Assembly (NCBI RefSeq): GCF_002970935.1
Contig: NZ_CP027194.1
Span: 62,001-126,000 of the forward strand
Origin: Lactobacillus sp. CBA3606
Lineage (GTDB): Bacteria > Bacillota > Bacilli > Lactobacillales > Lactobacillaceae
Length of the DNA stretch: 64,000 nt
Reading direction: 5' to 3'
Shown: piece by piece, positions 1 through 8,684 of the stretch
How positions within the stretch are numbered: position 1 is the stretch's first letter
Layout: each line of letters begins with the position of its first letter
Translations under genes and position numbers: made by a program
The notes under the pieces: generated by a model
Database searches by the model: none
The model's input: only the letters and a program-made list of their open reading frames with translations
Told to the model about the DNA's origin: nothing

Positions 1-1
1 G

Positions 2-1192
2 CTGGCAACGAGTGGTAGTGCTGAAGCGGCTGTAGCCGAAGCTTTTAGTGATTTTGGTGATATCCATGACTTGATTGCTCAAGTTAATGCTGAAAATGGA
101 ACGAATGCTGATTTACATGCCCATCGGGTGGTGATTGATGACGACAGTCTAATGATTGATGATGGTGAAACGCTAAAGATGGATGCGACGGGTGTTTCGA
201 TTAATCATGGCGCAATTAAGGCGGATGCGTCCGGTTTAAAGCTTGGTAAGGTCGTCTTTAATGAAGATGGGATTAATATTGAAGGGCGACCGGGCGTTAA
301 GCCTAATTTTGGTGATCCCGTGCAACCGTTGAATTTGGCGGGGGAATATCAAGACAACCTGCGTTTGGTTAATGAACAGCGGTTTGAAGTGGCGGCGCTG
401 ACAACACTGTCGATTGCTTATCGTTCAGCACGGGTAAAAATTTTACCGACCGTGGGCGCAGATGATGAAATTATTGTGCGCGAATACATGAATCATAATA
501 ATGCCGCCTATTATGCGCAAACGACTCAAGTCGGAAGTGCTTTAAGTGTGGCCCAAGGTAAAGTGCCCTTCCTGATTCCATTACGGGTGCACGTTCAGAT
601 TCATGTGCCAGCTAAATTTATGGGGGACCTCAGTGTGGCTAGTCGCTCAGGTGCTTTGTTAATGGCCGGATTGGAAAATTTAGGCGTGGTGAGTTTACGG
701 GTCGTTAGTGGCAGTTGTCGGATTGGAACGGTCAGCGCTCGTGCCTTAAGCGCCGACATCGTCTCGGGCAGCTTACAATTAGATCAATTGCGTGTGACTG
801 AACAGTTAGGCATGCTAGTTAAGAGTGGCCGGTTACGGTTGGCCGATGTTCAAGCCGGCCAATTTACCGCAACCGCAACGAGTGGCAGTATTCAAGGTAC
901 GCAATTAGTTGGCGGTGGGAGTTGGAATGCCAAATCTGGTGCGATTAAACTTAGCTTTGATCGTTTAACGGGCGATATTAATTTGGATGCCAAAAGTGGC
1001 GCGATTAAGTTAGCCTTACCGGCCGATACCAGCTATTGGTTTGAGTTGGAGGCTCATAGTGGTCGCGTAGTTGCCCCCGCTAATGCAGTTAAGGATCATA
1101 TTGCCGATGGCTATCAAGCGGGGCAAGTCGGTACGACGCCGCACTACCAAGTCAAAGGTCGGACGACATCGGGATCAATTCGATTATATTAA
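2..1192 (+). CDS. DUF4097-type surface protein, 5' end outside the window
   Basis: The reading frame is open from base 2, so the true start lies upstream; the first TTG in frame (71) has no convincing ribosome site. The C-terminal half is a repetitive beta-rich domain with recurring short motifs such as ATSGSIQG, AKSGAIKL and TTSGSIRL, the signature of DUF4097 (putative adhesin / LiaX-like) proteins, in which each repeat forms a strand of a solenoid. No transmembrane segment or sorting signal is visible in the part seen. Family members often work in cell-envelope stress sensing (LiaX in enterococci), but the role here is inferred. It ends just before a good terminator, so it is the last gene of its transcript. 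Confidence 0.75.
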   Translation: MATSGSAEAAVAEAFSDFGDIHDLIAQVNAENGTNADLHAHRVVIDDDSLMIDDGETLKMDATGVSINHGAIKADASGLKLGKVVFNEDGINIEGRPGVKPNFGDPVQPLNLAGEYQDNLRLVNEQRFEVAALTTLSIAYRSARVKILPTVGADDEIIVREYMNHNNAAYYAQTTQVGSALSVAQGKVPFLIPLRVHVQIHVPAKFMGDLSVASRSGALLMAGLENLGVVSLRVVSGSCRIGTVSARALSADIVSGSLQLDQLRVTEQLGMLVKSGRLRLADVQAGQFTATATSGSIQGTQLVGGGSWNAKSGAIKLSFDRLTGDINLDAKSGAIKLALPADTSYWFELEAHSGRVVAPANAVKDHIADGYQAGQVGTTPHYQVKGRTTSGSIRLY

Positions 1193-1207
1193 CTTGTCAT
1201 CATCAGG

Positions 1208-1240
1208 AAACGTTTGGGTTGTCCAAACGTTTTTTTATAT
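1208..1240 (+). terminator. Rho-independent terminator after DUF4097 gene
   Basis: A perfect 10-bp stem (AAACGTTTGG / CCAAACGTTT) with a 5-nt loop is followed by a T run. It lies 15 bp after the stop codon of the DUF4097 gene. Confidence 0.85.
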
Positions 1241-1320
1241 TCAGAATAAGTTTACTACCAGTTTAAGGGGGAAACGGCCTATAATCTAATTAGGCTATTT
1301 AGAGGGAGTGGGGGGACAAG

Positions 1321-2649
1321 ATGTTGGGGATTAGTGAACAGCAATTAATTAAGCGATTAGTACCAACCATTGTGCGTATGCGGCAAACGAACTTTTATCA
1401 AATTGTGCAACGGACTGTTATGCTGACATTTCCATTTGTATTGATTGGCTCGTTTAGTCAAATTATTCAAGTGACGGTATTAACCAAAACAGGGTTCATC
1501 GCCAGTATTTTTCATTTATCGAAATGGGTGCCATATTATCGCTATTGGCATTATCCGTTTGATAATTTAACGAATTTAACGTTGAATAGTGTCGCTGTTA
1601 TTGCGGCTTTTGGGGCGGCCAAGTATCACGCCAAATTGCACCACCGTGATGACCAGTTAGCTGGCTTGACTGGCGCAATTGCGCTATTGCTAGTGGCCTA
1701 TCGGTATACCGACCAATCACATGGTATCTTTACCACGGCGCTGTTAGGGGCTAACGGGATTACCGGTGCCATTTTAGTGGGCAGCGTGACCGGTGCTTGC
1801 TTTCAGTGGCTAGGACAACCAGCACCGCACACTAAAGTAACGGTAAATCCGCCAATTTTAAAGCGTACGTTAGGGGCGTTATTGCCGATGACATTGGTCT
1901 TGGGACTGGCTGTCGGGGTCAGTTTAATTTTAAATTGGGTCTTTATTGTCAATTATCCGGAGCAATTATTAGGTACGGTTCAAAAAGTTGCGACCACGAG
2001 TCATAGCTTGTGGTTGACCTTTAGTATGGCAATCTTGACGTTATTATTAGAAATTTTAGGCTTTGCGGGACCGTACCAACAACGTCTGATGGTTAGTAGC
2101 CCGGCCACGACGGCTAATTTGAATTATGCTTTGAGTCATCATTCCGCGATGCACGTGCCATATCCAGATACGGCCAATACCCTTTATCATGCTTTCGGGA
2201 CTTTTGGTGGGACTGGGATGTTACTGGCCTTAGTCATCGCAATCTATTTACGTGGTCAACAACCCCATTATCGGATTGTCGCTAAGCTGGGCGTGTTACC
2301 CGCGTTATTCAATAATAACGGGCCCATCATGACCGGGCTACCAATCTTATATAATCCCATTTATTTGATTCCCTTTGTGTTAGCCCCGGTGGTCAATATG
2401 GGGTTAGCGGCCCTAGTCATCGCCGCCAAATGGTTGCCGCCGATGGTCTATCCGGTGCCGATTGGGACGCCCGGACCATTGGTGGCCTTTATTGGCACTA
2501 ATGGTAACTGGGTCGCCTTAGCGTTGGGCATGATTGATCTAGGCTTGTCGGTGTTAATCTATCTGCCGTTCATGCGTTTGGCAGAAGCAACCATCCAAGC
2601 GGCGGAAGTCGAAAGTCGCCGGCGGGAGGTGACTAATCATGAAAGCTAA
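1321..2649 (+). CDS. PTS EIIC-like membrane protein (lactose/cellobiose type), orphan
   Basis: 442 aa with about ten hydrophobic segments across the whole length. The C-terminal third carries the features of lactose/cellobiose-family EIIC permeases: a conserved PxLYNPxYLIPF-like segment, then WLPPMVYPVPIGTPGP and a final helix near LIYLPFM. EIIC normally moves a sugar that EIIB phosphorylates; no EIIA or EIIB gene is nearby, so it is an orphan. ATG start, preceded by a G-rich GGGAGTGG site. Its last 11 bases overlap the following DUF915 hydrolase gene, so the two are translationally coupled. A paralogous pair with the same order lies at 19326-21484. The substrate is unknown; transport without phosphorylation or a channel/anchor role are both possible. 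Confidence 0.8.
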   Translation: MLGISEQQLIKRLVPTIVRMRQTNFYQIVQRTVMLTFPFVLIGSFSQIIQVTVLTKTGFIASIFHLSKWVPYYRYWHYPFDNLTNLTLNSVAVIAAFGAAKYHAKLHHRDDQLAGLTGAIALLLVAYRYTDQSHGIFTTALLGANGITGAILVGSVTGACFQWLGQPAPHTKVTVNPPILKRTLGALLPMTLVLGLAVGVSLILNWVFIVNYPEQLLGTVQKVATTSHSLWLTFSMAILTLLLEILGFAGPYQQRLMVSSPATTANLNYALSHHSAMHVPYPDTANTLYHAFGTFGGTGMLLALVIAIYLRGQQPHYRIVAKLGVLPALFNNNGPIMTGLPILYNPIYLIPFVLAPVVNMGLAALVIAAKWLPPMVYPVPIGTPGPLVAFIGTNGNWVALALGMIDLGLSVLIYLPFMRLAEATIQAAEVESRRREVTNHES

Positions 2650-3511
2650 ATTAACACAACGGCGGCTCTTAGTCGTCCTCGGGATAGCGGTGCTTTTTTT
2701 GGCTGTGTTAGTCTGGCCGGCTTACACGTGGACTAGAAGTAACGTGGCGTCGATGACGGGGCGACATGATTCACAGCTCTCACCCGTAATCATGATTCCT
2801 GGGAGTAGCGCAACTCAGAATCGATTTGACACCCTCGTGACCCGGCTAAACAAAACGACGCAAAAAAAGCATAGTTTAATTAAGTTAACCGTGCATACCG
2901 ACAATCGGATTACGTCTTCGGGGGCCTTACGTCCGCGCGATAATGAACCAATTATTGTGGTCGGTTTTGAGAATAATAAAGATGGTTATAATAATATCAA
3001 GAAACAAGCTTATTGGTTTTCACTGGCCTTTAAGCAGTTGGCTAAAAAATACCAATTTAATAATTTTAAAGCGATTGGTCATTCCAATGGTGGCTTAATC
3101 TATACGTATTTTTTGGAGCATTATTTTAATCGTGATGATATTACGGTGAAACGGATGATGACGATTGGATCACCTTATAACTTCTCGGAAGCCAATTTAA
3201 GTCATAAGACACAAATGCTGGCTGATTTTATTAAGTATCGCGAAAAAATACCAAAAAAATTGGCGGTCTATTCAGTTGCGGGCACGGAAAACTACGATAC
3301 GGATGGCTTAGTCCCTGCGCGTAGTGTTGAGGCTGGCAAGTATGTGTACCAGGGCCAAGTCAAACATTACACGGAAATTACGGTGACGGGTGGCGATGCA
3401 CAGCATTCAGATTTACCGCAAAATCAGCAAATCGTGCATCTGATTCAAGAATATATTTTGAATCGTCAAAGTAGTAAGCAGAAGCATCTAATCAGTGCGA
3501 CGGATAATTAA
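2639..3511 (+). CDS. Membrane-anchored alpha/beta hydrolase (DUF915 family)
   Basis: 290 aa. A basic N-terminus and one hydrophobic helix (about residues 9-30) act as signal anchor, leaving the catalytic domain outside the membrane. The nucleophile elbow GHSNGG (147-152) puts Ser149 at the active site; an oxyanion-type stretch VIMIPGSSATQ lies near residue 50, a likely acid at Asp222 (TDGLVP) and a likely catalytic His at 256 (AQHSDLP). These are typical of DUF915 hydrolases of lactobacilli, whose substrates are mostly unknown (esterase-like). It starts inside the end of the EIIC gene. The paralogue at 20618-21484 keeps all of these residues. Confidence 0.88.
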   Translation: MKAKLTQRRLLVVLGIAVLFLAVLVWPAYTWTRSNVASMTGRHDSQLSPVIMIPGSSATQNRFDTLVTRLNKTTQKKHSLIKLTVHTDNRITSSGALRPRDNEPIIVVGFENNKDGYNNIKKQAYWFSLAFKQLAKKYQFNNFKAIGHSNGGLIYTYFLEHYFNRDDITVKRMMTIGSPYNFSEANLSHKTQMLADFIKYREKIPKKLAVYSVAGTENYDTDGLVPARSVEAGKYVYQGQVKHYTEITVTGGDAQHSDLPQNQQIVHLIQEYILNRQSSKQKHLISATDN

Positions 3512-3622
3512 AAGGCACCGGCGGCAGTTGAGCTTGATGATGCCAGTAAACCAGGACGGGTTAGGTGTAAGCTGTGGTCGGTTGCGAAACTGTGGTAAAA
3601 TTTGGTCATGGAGGTGGTCAGA

Positions 3623-4501
3623 TTGCCTAGACAAGCACCCACACATCGTAATCGGGTTTTGACCTTGATTCGGTCGTATTATCCTAATTTAAGTCCGACG
3701 GATCGAAAAATTGCCGATTACATTATTCAGGACCCCGTTAAGACGGCGGCCCAATCAATTTCGAGTTTGGCGGCAGCCGTGGGCATTTCAACGGCCACAG
3801 TATCACGGTTCGTCAAACGTATTAACTTTAATAGCTTTCGTGATTTTTCACGTGAATTAACGGCTGCAGAACCGTTAGAACGCACCAATGCCGAAGCGTT
3901 TCAAGACGTCGAAAAACAAACGACGTTTAAAGGTATTGCTGAAACTGCGTTTAATAGTATTCGTAGTTCACTCGATCAGACCAGTCAAGTGATGACTGAA
4001 GCTGATTTAAAACAAGCGGTGCACTTATTGTTAGGTGCGCGGACGATTGGTTTTTATGGTCTGGGGGGCTCGGCGGTAGCGGCCCTTGATGGCTATCATA
4101 AGTTCATCCGTACGGGGATTTCTTGTGCCTATAACAGTGATTATGATATGCAACTGATGCAAGCTGCACAGATGACCACTAAGGATGTTGCAGTGGTTAT
4201 TTCACATACCGGTCGGAATCAGCAGACCTTACAACTTTTAAGTACGCTGACAAGCCAACAAGTGCCGGTTATTGCTTTAACCAGTTTTGGCAATTCACCA
4301 TTGGCTAAAGCGAGCACGGTAGCTTTCATTTCAGTCGCCGAAGAAGTGAATTATCGCTCCGAAGGCTTGACTTCGTTGATTGCGCAAATGAGTATTATTG
4401 ATAGTTTATTTTTGATGACGGCGGTGCACGGAAATATTGAGATGGCGGCTAGTTTGGGCCGTGTCCGGGATGCAATCAGTCAAACACGAACAGAACTCTA
4501 G
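3623..4501 (+). CDS. MurR/RpiR family transcriptional regulator
   Basis: 292 aa. The N-terminal 75 residues form the RpiR helix-turn-helix (SISSLAAAVGISTATVSRF), and a SIS sugar-phosphate-binding domain follows (FYGLGGSA, then ISHTGRN, then ALTSFGNSPLAK). Such proteins sense phosphosugars and control sugar or amino-sugar use. I chose the TTG at 3623 because GGAGGTGG ends seven bases before it; the upstream in-frame TTG at 3602 has no such site. Its position between an EIIC/hydrolase pair and a lysozyme-like gene suggests that it regulates cell-wall sugar handling, but no operator was identified and the target is inference. Confidence 0.88.
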   Translation: MPRQAPTHRNRVLTLIRSYYPNLSPTDRKIADYIIQDPVKTAAQSISSLAAAVGISTATVSRFVKRINFNSFRDFSRELTAAEPLERTNAEAFQDVEKQTTFKGIAETAFNSIRSSLDQTSQVMTEADLKQAVHLLLGARTIGFYGLGGSAVAALDGYHKFIRTGISCAYNSDYDMQLMQAAQMTTKDVAVVISHTGRNQQTLQLLSTLTSQQVPVIALTSFGNSPLAKASTVAFISVAEEVNYRSEGLTSLIAQMSIIDSLFLMTAVHGNIEMAASLGRVRDAISQTRTEL

Positions 4502-4542
4502 CCTGCGTTAGGTCAGTATTTTCAAGATGGGATGATTGATAG

Positions 4543-5319
4543 ATGGCAAAACGACAACCTTTTAAACCAATTTATGCCCAGACGCGTGCTGCTAAATGGC
4601 GACGACGCTTGGGCTGGTGGGCCGTGTTATTAGTGATATTAGGGCTGATCTTTGGGGGCTGGCAGTGGCTACAATTGAAACGAAGTGCCGTGGTTAGTGG
4701 CTTTGATGTCCGTGGCGTGGCCGTCACACAGGCGGATGGGTATTTAGACTTTGCGGCCTTACAAAACGATGGCTTAAAATTTGTTTACCTCAAGTCAACG
4801 CAAGGTGCGAGTTATACGGATGATAACTTTTCGAATAATTATGCGCGGATTTTGGGAACGAGTTTAGGTGTCGGCGTGTATCACGTGTTTAGCTTTTCAA
4901 CCTCGGGACAAGCGCAGGCCGCTTACTTTGAAAAAACAGTTAACGACAATATCGGGAATCTCCCCATCGGGATTCAGGTTCAGTATTATGGTGATTATAC
5001 GGCGAAGACCCTTGCAACCAAACGGGTGCAACGCCAGTTACGGCAGTTGGTTTTAAAGTTGACGGCCTATTATCAGCGGCAGTGTGTGATTTGGGTCACG
5101 CCGAGCTTAGCCAAGACGTTAGTTAAGCCAGTCATCAAAAAAACGCCGTTGTGGTTAGATACGGCGCAGACACATGGTCGCTCACAACGCGTCATGTTTA
5201 TGAGTTATGCGAAGCGCGCCGTTTATCGTCAAAGTGGTGTTAGTCAAGAATTTACGGGTTTAATTTATAATGGCGATGAGTCAGCATTTCAAAAATTAAT
5301 TGGCGTTGGTTTGAATTAA
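4543..5319 (+). CDS. GH25 lysozyme-like membrane-anchored protein, catalytic acids replaced
   Basis: 258 aa: cytoplasmic basic N-terminus, one transmembrane helix (about 24-44), then a GH25 muramidase fold. Family landmarks are FDVRG (Asp55, matching the first GH25 aspartate), FVYLKSTQG (canonical K-A-T-E-G), GVYHVFSFST (canonical YHF), and a C-terminal strand near GLIYNGDES. The catalytic DxE of GH25 should fall at 145-147, where the sequence reads GIQVQYYGD, so both acids are glutamine; the usual Glu of KATEG is Gln as well. The fold assignment is solid, but muramidase activity is doubtful and a peptidoglycan-binding role is possible. It starts 41 bp after the RpiR gene. Confidence 0.8.
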   Translation: MAKRQPFKPIYAQTRAAKWRRRLGWWAVLLVILGLIFGGWQWLQLKRSAVVSGFDVRGVAVTQADGYLDFAALQNDGLKFVYLKSTQGASYTDDNFSNNYARILGTSLGVGVYHVFSFSTSGQAQAAYFEKTVNDNIGNLPIGIQVQYYGDYTAKTLATKRVQRQLRQLVLKLTAYYQRQCVIWVTPSLAKTLVKPVIKKTPLWLDTAQTHGRSQRVMFMSYAKRAVYRQSGVSQEFTGLIYNGDESAFQKLIGVGLN

Positions 5320-5334
5320 GCCGTTTGAGCAGTC

Positions 5335-5369
5335 AAAATTAGCCTGGGTTTTAGCCCAGGCTAATTTTA
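5335..5369. terminator. Bidirectional terminator between GH25 and DUF4828 genes
   Basis: A perfect 14-bp inverted repeat (AAAATTAGCCTGGG / CCCAGGCTAATTTT) with a 6-nt loop has A and T tracts on both sides. It sits between convergent genes and would stop transcripts from either side. Confidence 0.88.
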
Positions 5370-5750
5370 GTCACTGATTTTATCAAGTTGATTAGGCGAT
5401 AAAATCACATAATTACGATTGTCGGCCTCATCAAATAACGTAACAGGCCGTTGTTCGTTGGCTTTAATTTCTAAATGAAAGCCATATTTATCAAGTAAGA
5501 CTAGGGCACTGGGTGAAATCGATTCCACCGTTGCCGGCATTGCGCGACCATCGATCCGGATAATCATATTAGGGTCAATCTCTAATTTGTGGTCCCGGTG
5601 ATGGTCTTCATCGCGATAGGTCCAAGTCCCAGCGTAAAAAACAGCTAAATCGCCACGGTTTGTTTTTGAAGGGTGTTGTTTGCGGATGAGGGTGCTTGAG
5701 AGTCCTGCCAGTAAGGATAAGCCAAATAAAATGGCGCCACGTCGCTTCAC
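5367..5750 (-). CDS. Small membrane-anchored protein, DUF4828-like
   Basis: 127 aa. A hydrophobic N-terminal segment (about 5-22) suggests a signal anchor or cleaved signal peptide, then a compact beta-rich domain containing FYAGTWTYRDED and DPNMIIRIDG. This resembles the DUF4828 family found in lactobacilli, of unknown function; the family name is from memory and moderately sure. GTG start with AGAAGG eight bases upstream. It is transcribed alone, convergent with the GH25-like gene, and its stop codon lies within the shared terminator. Confidence 0.7.
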   Translation of the reverse strand: MKRRGAILFGLSLLAGLSSTLIRKQHPSKTNRGDLAVFYAGTWTYRDEDHHRDHKLEIDPNMIIRIDGRAMPATVESISPSALVLLDKYGFHLEIKANEQRPVTLFDEADNRNYVILSPNQLDKISD

Positions 5751-5968
5751 CGGATCAACCTTCTTTCATAATAGTTTACCTCTAAAATATACCACTAAAG
5801 AATGGGTAACGTCACGAAATATGGTGTTTTTAGTAAACCATTTAAACTAGTGTTACTTTTAGGTAATATAGTAATATTTATGCCATAAAACTGTTAAACT
5901 GTAATCATAAGTAATCTGACTGATATCAAAATTAAACCGGTTACAAAAAATCGAGAGGGGGTCTTAGT

Positions 5969-6979
5969 ATGTTAAAATTAGGAATCATTGGGACTAACTG
6001 GATTACGCAACAATTTATTGATGCGGCCCATGAGTCGGGTGACTGGCAGCTAACGACGGTCTATTCGCGTGATTTAGACCGGGCTAAAGCATTTGCCACT
6101 AAAAACGGGGCGACGAACACTTTTGATAACCTTGACGATTTTTTCAAGGCGGCGACTTTTGAAGCAGTCTATATTGCTTCTCCAAATAGCCTCCATTTTA
6201 GCCAAGCGCAACAAGCGATTGAAAATGGCAAGCATGTCATTGTGGAAAAGCCAGCGGTTGCTAACCAAGCCGAGTTTGAACAATTGGATGAGTGTTTAAA
6301 GGCTCATCCGCAAGTGTTGTTGTTCGAAGCGGCTCGTCAGATTCATGAAGAAAACTTCAAACGCGTGCAAGCACAAATTGCCAAGCTTGATCAGCTTCAA
6401 GGGGCGACCTTAACTTACATGAAGTATTCTTCACGCTATGATGCGGTGCTGGCCGGGAAAGAACCGAATATTTTCTCGCCAAAATTTGCGGGTGGCGCCT
6501 TGCAAGACTTAGGTGTTTACTTGGCTTATGATGCGGTTGGTTGGTTCGGAATGCCTGATGAAGTGGCTTATTATCCGACTTTAACCAGGACCAAGGTTGA
6601 TGGTAAAGGGGTTGCCGTTTTGCGCTACCCAAGCTTTACAGTCACTTTGAATGTGGGGAAGACGAGTAATTCTTATTTGCCATCTGAAATCAATGGTCTG
6701 CGCGATACAATTGTCATGGACAATGCGGCGGAGTTGGGTCGAGTCACATACTACGATGCCGATGGGTTAGCCATTAATCTCGGGGTGACCCCGGATAAGA
6801 ATCCGATGATCGCCGAAGCACGTGATTTTGCGGCCGTGATTAATGACCCTACGACCCATCAGGCCGACTATCAAGCTTGGCGACAACTCAGTCGCAACGT
6901 TAATAAACTATTATTTAATTTACGGCAATCCGGTCGGCTTTATTTTAAGGCGGACGAACGGGATACGCCGGCTAATTAG
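5969..6979 (+). CDS. Gfo/Idh/MocA family oxidoreductase
   Basis: 336 aa. The N-terminal Rossmann fold starts with LGIIGTNWITQQF and carries IASPNSLH and the catalytic-lysine motif EKP at 93-95, diagnostic for NAD(P)-dependent Gfo/Idh/MocA dehydrogenases acting on sugars, inositols or related compounds. The C-terminal alpha/beta domain has the usual GGALQDLGVY signature. ATG start preceded by GAGAGGGGG. The gene is followed within 15 bp by the helicase gene and probably cotranscribed with it. The substrate cannot be told from sequence. Confidence 0.9.
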   Translation: MLKLGIIGTNWITQQFIDAAHESGDWQLTTVYSRDLDRAKAFATKNGATNTFDNLDDFFKAATFEAVYIASPNSLHFSQAQQAIENGKHVIVEKPAVANQAEFEQLDECLKAHPQVLLFEAARQIHEENFKRVQAQIAKLDQLQGATLTYMKYSSRYDAVLAGKEPNIFSPKFAGGALQDLGVYLAYDAVGWFGMPDEVAYYPTLTRTKVDGKGVAVLRYPSFTVTLNVGKTSNSYLPSEINGLRDTIVMDNAAELGRVTYYDADGLAINLGVTPDKNPMIAEARDFAAVINDPTTHQADYQAWRQLSRNVNKLLFNLRQSGRLYFKADERDTPAN

Positions 6980-6991
6980 AAATGAGGAACT

Positions 6992-8341
6992 ATGTTAGAC
7001 GTATTTAAAGAAAAATTTACTGCGCAAGGTTTTACTGAGCAGTCACCAATTCAAACTGCAGTGGCGGAACCAATGGCGGCGGGAACGTCTGTCTTAGGGT
7101 TAGCACCAACCGGATCAGGAAAAACGTTGGCATTTACTTGGCCAATGTTGGCTGGTTTAACGGTTGGGGCTGGTACTCAAGCGTTGATTCTAGCACCTTC
7201 GCAAGAACTCGCCATGCAAACAACCGCCGTGGTTCGGGACTGGGCCCAATTAATTGATGCTAAAGTTCTGGCCATTACCGGGGGCGCTAATATTAAGCGC
7301 CAACTAGAAAAGCTCAAGCAACATCCAGAAGTAGTCGTTGGGACCCCTGGTCGGGTGACTAATCTGATTGCGGATGGCAAGCTCAAGCTGGGCCATTTAA
7401 AGCTGATGATTATTGATGAAGCGGACGAATTATTGACGGATGAGACGTTGGATCAAATCCGAGAAATTCTAGATGCTACTTTTGCTGAGACGCTACAATT
7501 AGGCTTTTTCTCTGCCACCGAAACTAAAATTTTAGATGAATTACCACGTTGGTTTGGTCAAAAAGTTGAAAAAATTGACGTGCGGGCGATTGACCAGACC
7601 CAAGGGGTTGTTCGCCATCGGACGTTACAAGTTGGGAACCGTCATCGTGTTGACTTATTGAAACGGATTAGTCGGGCCGATAAGTTCCGGGCCTTAGTTT
7701 TCTTCAATAAGATGCAAGAGTTACAACACGTGGCATTGGAATTACGGCATCAACATGTGAGTTATGTCGCTTTGACGAGTGGGCAACGCCAAGTTGAACG
7801 TGAAAAAGCGCTACGGCTGTTCCGGCAAGGAAAAGTCGCCTTATTGTTAACGACTGACTTAGCGGCGCGTGGCTTAGATTTACCAAAGCTACCCGCAGTG
7901 ATTAACTATCAGTTGCCTAAAGATGTGACCACCTACATTCATCGTAGCGGTCGGACCGGTCGGATGGGAGCCGCTGGCTTAGTCTTAACGATGGGAGACG
8001 ATCATGATGTGCGGGACTTCAAGAAGTTGATGAAGCCCACGGATTATGAGATTAAGCCAGGCTATTTGGTGGATTATCAGATTGTTGATACAAAACCCGC
8101 CAAAGTACAACCAGTGGCACCAACCCAGCCGACGACTGCCACTGCCGCATCATCGGTTAGTGGGCAAGCTGTTAAGGCTACCTCAACTACGGTTACCGGT
8201 AAAGCTAAGCCTTTGGCGACATCAGCACCTACTGAGTCAGCAGCGCCAATGGCTAATGAAAAAAAGAAAAAGGGTCACAATAAGCATTCCAAGAAAAAAG
8301 GGATGCGGAAGAAGAATCGTGACCGCTTCGGCGATAAGTAA
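6992..8341 (+). CDS. DEAD-box ATP-dependent RNA helicase
   Basis: 449 aa. Motifs in order: Walker A APTGSGKT (38-45), GTPGR (about 117-121), DEAD box (142-145), SAT, then in the second RecA domain the TTDLAARGLD region and HRSGRTGR. The tail (about 375-449) is low in complexity, rich in Ala/Thr and then strongly basic (KKKKGHNKHSKKKG), suited to RNA binding. It unwinds RNA in ribosome assembly or mRNA turnover; it is shorter than CshA-type helicases and lacks their typical ends, so the exact subfamily is open. It follows the oxidoreductase gene by 12 bp. Confidence 0.93.
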   Translation: MLDVFKEKFTAQGFTEQSPIQTAVAEPMAAGTSVLGLAPTGSGKTLAFTWPMLAGLTVGAGTQALILAPSQELAMQTTAVVRDWAQLIDAKVLAITGGANIKRQLEKLKQHPEVVVGTPGRVTNLIADGKLKLGHLKLMIIDEADELLTDETLDQIREILDATFAETLQLGFFSATETKILDELPRWFGQKVEKIDVRAIDQTQGVVRHRTLQVGNRHRVDLLKRISRADKFRALVFFNKMQELQHVALELRHQHVSYVALTSGQRQVEREKALRLFRQGKVALLLTTDLAARGLDLPKLPAVINYQLPKDVTTYIHRSGRTGRMGAAGLVLTMGDDHDVRDFKKLMKPTDYEIKPGYLVDYQIVDTKPAKVQPVAPTQPTTATAASSVSGQAVKATSTTVTGKAKPLATSAPTESAAPMANEKKKKGHNKHSKKKGMRKKNRDRFGDK

Positions 8342-8389
8342 TTGTAATTTATTTCAATCCGTGAGATGATATTTGACGGATTGATTTTT

Positions 8390-8462
8390 GGCCTCATAGC
8401 ACAACTGGATAGGGCACCCGCCTCCTAAGCGGTTGATTCCGGTTCAAGTCCGGATGGGGTCA
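8390..8462 (+). tRNA. tRNA-Arg (anticodon CCU)
   Basis: Cloverleaf folded by hand: acceptor stem GGCCTCA pairs with TGGGGTC, the D arm lies at about 8399-8415, a 7-nt anticodon loop CTCCTAA reads CCT, and the T arm TCCGG-TTCAAGT-CCGGA is canonical. The outermost anticodon-stem pair and one D-stem pair look mismatched. CCA is not encoded. The last bases of the gene are duplicated at 11052-11065, marking it as a phage integration site. Confidence 0.9.
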
Positions 8463-8467
8463 TTTGA
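8454..8467 (+). other. Left phage attachment site (att core, copy 1)
   Basis: The 14-bp sequence ATGGGGTCATTTGA covers the last 9 bases of the tRNA-Arg gene plus 5 bases downstream and recurs exactly at 11052-11065. The interval between holds only phage-type relics, so the pair is read as attL/attR. Confidence 0.82.
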
Positions 8468-8477
8468 ATATTAGCCT

Positions 8478-8530
8478 AACCGCTTCATATCAACGCAAAA
8501 CGTTGATATGAAGCGGTTTTTGTTTTTTAT
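8478..8530 (+). terminator. Strong intrinsic terminator after tRNA-Arg
   Basis: A perfect 18-bp stem (8478-8495 with 8501-8518, loop CAAAA) is followed by a T-rich tail. It lies just inside the left att site, so it came with the phage unless it was created earlier. Confidence 0.88.
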
Positions 8531-8561
8531 AAAATGTTAAAAGAGGTATAAAAAGACATTC

Positions 8562-8599
8562 TGGTGCACATTAAGCATTTTTAGAAGATTTATGCACCA
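8562..8599. other. Putative integrase arm-type sites near left att
   Basis: TGGTGCACATT (8562-8572) and, inverted, TTTATGCACCA (8589-8599). Near the right att site the same words recur: TGGTGCACATT exactly at 10990-11000 and CAGTGCATAAA at 11023-11033. Paired repeats flanking the att core on the phage side are what arm-type integrase-binding sites look like; this is inference, since the integrase gene is gone. Confidence 0.5.
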
Positions 8600-8684
8600 A
8601 ACCATCCATCGAGCTTAGAGCCACAGGGAGTATTATCGCTCACGTTTGGCCCGTTTGTCATCGCTAGAGTCACAAATGAAATAG

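Noticed and set aside
6074-6632. Several frames opposite and within the Gfo/Idh gene
   Set aside because: They lack ribosome sites and family motifs; the oxidoreductase frame explains the sequence.
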